The translations under genes were made by a program, and so were the position numbers. The notes under the pieces are model-generated. The model was not told the origin of the DNA and did no database searches. It saw only the letters and a list, made by a program, of their open reading frames with translations. Shown piece after piece: positions 31,216 through 33,788 of a stretch of 33,788 nt of DNA. This stretch comes from Pseudobutyrivibrio sp. Lineage in GTDB: Bacteria; Bacillota; Clostridia; Lachnospirales; Lachnospiraceae. Numbering within the stretch: position 1 is the stretch's first letter; each line of letters starts with the position of its first letter. The DNA lies in assembly GCF_017471675.1 (NCBI RefSeq), contig NZ_JAFUSK010000081.1, forward strand, positions 1 through 33,788, given 5' to 3'.

Positions 31216-33788
31216 TTAATCTCTTAACAGTTTTTCTAAAGTTTCAAATAACAACTGAGGCTCAACAGGCTTGCTTAGATGAGCATTCATTCCAGCCTGC
31301 AGACTCTGCTGTACATCTTCATCAAAAGCATTTGCCGTAAGAGCAATAATAGGAATAGTTGCGGAATCCATTCTTCCTGCTGTACGAATATGCTTTGTTG
31401 CTGTCAATCCGTCCATCTCAGGCATCCTTATATCCATAAGCATTACATCATAGTAACCTTCTGGCTTGGATTCGTAATATTTTATTACTTCCTTTCCATT
31501 TACAGCATGGTCCACTTCCAACTTTTTCATAGATAGTATTTTCATCATTATCTGGGCATTTATTGCAACATCCTCAGCTAGAAGTACTTTTTTGCCTTCA
31601 AGGCTCACACTGTTATTTCCACCTGACAAGGTTCTATTTTTCTTCTCCAGAACATCTTTAAATTCATTTATAAGATTTTCTGTAAAAAGAGGTTTAGATA
31701 TAAAGCTATCCACACCAGCTTCCTTAGCCTCATCATAAATGTCATCCCAGTTATAGGCTGTAAGTATAATTACTGCTGTATCCTTACCAATAACAGAACG
31801 TATCTGCTTTGTAGTCTCTACCCCATCCATTTCTGGCATCTGCCAGTCTACGATTATCAGATTGTATGGGTCCTGGCGGGCTTCTGCCAGCTTTACCAGC
31901 TCTATGGCCTCCTGCCCAGATGTACTGGTTTCAGCTATAATTCCAGCCTGCGACATTACAAGCTTAGCCTGATTGCAGGCAAGTGGATCATCATCAACAA
32001 CAAGGACTTTTAAATCCTGCACAGATATATCCAGTGAATCCTTATCTTCCACATGAATCCTATCTGATTCTTTTAGTGTAATATTCACTGTAAAGGTGGT
32101 TCCCACATTTTTCTCACTCTCTACAGATATTTCACCATTCATCATTTCCACGATGCTCTTTGTTATCGCCATTCCCAATCCAGAGCTGCCATATTTATTT
32201 GTAGCGCCTGCATCTTCCTGACTAAAGCTGTCAAACAACCTTGGAATATACTCTTTACTCATGCCGATTCCAGTATCACTGATTTTGAATTGCAGTGCTG
32301 CTCTTCCATCAAATCCGCTTATTTTTTCAACAATCAGTTCAACCTTTCCACCTTTAGGAGTGAACTTAACAGCATTTCCTAATATATTAATAAGTACCTG
32401 CCTAAGCTTAACGCTATCACCTATGTAATAATCATTAAGATGTCCCTTTATACGGCAATTGTACTCAAGCCCCTTTTCCTGACATTGTCCACTAAAAATA
32501 ACATTTATTTGCTCTAATACCTTCGAAAAAGCAAATTCTTCATTTTTCAGTGACATTCTTCCAGACTCAATCCTTGACATATCCAAGATATCGTTAATTA
32601 GACTAAGTAGATGCTGTGCGCTACTGCCAATCTTCTCAAGATAATCTTTCGTAGTATCTGAAATATCAGGCTCATTTAAGGCAAGGGTATCCAAACCTAT
32701 AATTGCGTTCATAGGGGTTCTTATCTCATGACTCATACTTGACAGGAATGTTGTCTTTGCCTTACTTGCAGCTTCTGCAGTCTTTAAGGCATCGGAAAGA
32801 GCTTGATTTTTTGCAAGAGACTCTCTCATCTCTTCATCAATATCTGTGAAACCTACTCCCACTGCATTGATTTCTTCACTCTCTTCTGCCCCTATGCCTT
32901 TAACATCAGCCATTCTGAGCATTTCATAGCTTTCCACCCCATTCTTGATTTTCATATAACGAAAGGCAATGATGTCATTATTCTTTAATGCAGTTCTAAT
33001 ATTTTCAGGCTTTATAAATTCTAAGAATTGCTCTTTGTAATCTTCTGCAACATAATTCCTTGCATACTCTATAAAAGCATCTGAAAAAACAAAGTCATCC
33101 CCTTTTCCAACATCATCCTCAGCATCATTTCTAAAACAGGTGGCTGTATTTTTATCCAGATTAACGTAATATACACTTCTGTAATCTGAGGCCAAGGCGT
33201 TAACCATTTTATCCAGCCTAGCTCTCTTTTTCTCCTGCTCTAATAATTCATCTTGAAGAGCTATTCTTTCTTCAAGCTCTTGCTGCATTAACTCAGAAGT
33301 TTCACGTTCCATGGCAAGTTTTGTATTTTTCTTTGTTTGCAAAAACAACGTAATAAATACTGCGGTAAGCACAAATGTAATTATTATTGCCATTGCAAGA
33401 CTTCTAATTATGATGCCTTCAGATATTGCATCAATCTGTCCGCTGATTACACTTTCCCTGATTAAATATGTAAGCATCCAATCAGTTCTATGAACTGGGA
33501 CATAATACATTGTTTCTTTAATATTGTTATATGTAAAAGAAACTACGCCTGTATTCCCCTTGCTAAAATCATCTTTTACAGTTTCCACATTATAGTCATT
33601 CTCAAACTTTGCGTTATTCAATGCCACCAATAAATTGTCCTCACTGGCAAGACCGCCAAGTACTGTATTTGTAAGAGAATAACCATCTGTTGTGTATAAG
33701 TTACAAAATGTCGTATTGTTAGAGCCTGATTGAAGAGATATATTTTCAAGCATACTCTCCATATCTATTTCCATAAAGCAAGCAACCA
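31216..33788 (-). CDS. Hybrid sensor histidine kinase with two receivers, 5' end outside the window
   Basis: At least 852 residues are visible, and the frame is open to the window edge, so the start is not seen. The visible part begins inside an extracytoplasmic Cache-like domain (1-120). It continues with one helix (124-145), a coiled coil (150-190), a PAS-like domain (195-310), HisKA with His349 (SHEIRTPMNA) and HATPase (NAVKFT, SDTGIGM, SSGLGM). Two receivers follow: the first has Asp643 and Lys694, the second Asp781 and the usual KP near the end. There is no HPt domain, so a separate phosphotransfer protein or direct output is needed. The missing first membrane helix must lie upstream. 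The preA gene follows after 45 bases. Confidence 0.9.
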   Translation of the reverse strand, partial: VACFMEIDMESMLENISLQSGSNNTTFCNLYTTDGYSLTNTVLGGLASEDNLLVALNNAKFENDYNVETVKDDFSKGNTGVVSFTYNNIKETMYYVPVHRTDWMLTYLIRESVISGQIDAISEGIIIRSLAMAIIITFVLTAVFITLFLQTKKNTKLAMERETSELMQQELEERIALQDELLEQEKKRARLDKMVNALASDYRSVYYVNLDKNTATCFRNDAEDDVGKGDDFVFSDAFIEYARNYVAEDYKEQFLEFIKPENIRTALKNNDIIAFRYMKIKNGVESYEMLRMADVKGIGAEESEEINAVGVGFTDIDEEMRESLAKNQALSDALKTAEAASKAKTTFLSSMSHEIRTPMNAIIGLDTLALNEPDISDTTKDYLEKIGSSAQHLLSLINDILDMSRIESGRMSLKNEEFAFSKVLEQINVIFSGQCQEKGLEYNCRIKGHLNDYYIGDSVKLRQVLINILGNAVKFTPKGGKVELIVEKISGFDGRAALQFKISDTGIGMSKEYIPRLFDSFSQEDAGATNKYGSSGLGMAITKSIVEMMNGEISVESEKNVGTTFTVNITLKESDRIHVEDKDSLDISVQDLKVLVVDDDPLACNQAKLVMSQAGIIAETSTSGQEAIELVKLAEARQDPYNLIIVDWQMPEMDGVETTKQIRSVIGKDTAVIILTAYNWDDIYDEAKEAGVDSFISKPLFTENLINEFKDVLEKKNRTLSGGNNSVSLEGKKVLLAEDVAINAQIMMKILSMKKLEVDHAVNGKEVIKYYESKPEGYYDVMLMDIRMPEMDGLTATKHIRTAGRMDSATIPIIALTANAFDEDVQQSLQAGMNAHLSKPVEPQLLFETLEKLLRD

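Noticed and set aside
1-33788. tRNA, rRNA, CRISPR arrays, prophage or integrase genes
   Set aside because: Looked for by eye on both strands; no cloverleaf, array or recombinase motif was found. Without a covariance search, short RNAs could still have been missed.

Overview
The window looks like a chromosomal stretch from a low-GC Firmicute of the family Lachnospiraceae, in the Butyrivibrio/Pseudobutyrivibrio range. This is inferred from AT-rich DNA, strong AGGAGG-type ribosome sites, a cytoplasmic GH127 arabinosidase, monoderm-style MacAB-like exporters and many large hybrid kinases and SpoIIE-type phosphatases. No rRNA, tRNA, CRISPR array or complete mobile element was seen.

Layout. (1) 1-2528: a secreted modular protein whose C-terminal SGNH-hydrolase domain is cut short beside a more GC-rich, unexplained 130-base edge, with a divergent LysR regulator. 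(2) 2529-5993: a possible 57-codon gene in its own transcription unit, a GH127 beta-L-arabinofuranosidase and a divergent AraC regulator. (3) 5995-7802: a divergent ribose-phosphate pyrophosphokinase, a 33-codon gene and a small HAD protein. (4) 7892-11457: adaptor, ATPase and permease of a MacAB-like exporter, then a divergent 47-codon zinc-ribbon gene. (5) 11877-15788: a hybrid histidine kinase with an HPt domain, followed by a protein with a pseudo-receiver and a true receiver. (6) 16049-16972: a PfkB-fold protein lacking the catalytic Asp. (7) 17042-19951: a coupled operon of SpoIIE phosphatase, unknown protein and receiver/winged-helix regulator. (8) 20143-23186: a lipoprotein and a second SpoIIE phosphatase with a LytS-like membrane sensor. 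(9) 23349-25075: a secreted HAD phosphatase and a cyclic-nucleotide-binding-domain protein. (10) 25135-29624: a second adaptor/ATPase/permease exporter. (11) 29674-33788: a PreA-type dihydropyrimidine dehydrogenase carrying a PreT-like N-terminal Fe-S domain, and a large hybrid histidine kinase that runs off the window.

The dominant theme is signal transduction: two hybrid kinases, two receiver proteins, two PP2C phosphatases and a CNB protein, mixed with carbohydrate use, two export systems and pyrimidine metabolism. The most interesting non-coding signal is a set of tandem repeats with a TCACA core and an 11-12 base period in three intergenic regions (2824-2854, 21118-21136, 23269-23286). 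They resemble PhoB/PhoP-type operators. One set lies upstream of the secreted phosphatase, one upstream of the lipoprotein and one upstream of the 57-codon gene, which suggests a small shared regulon. All functional calls were made by reading the sequence and from memory of the families; no database search was run.
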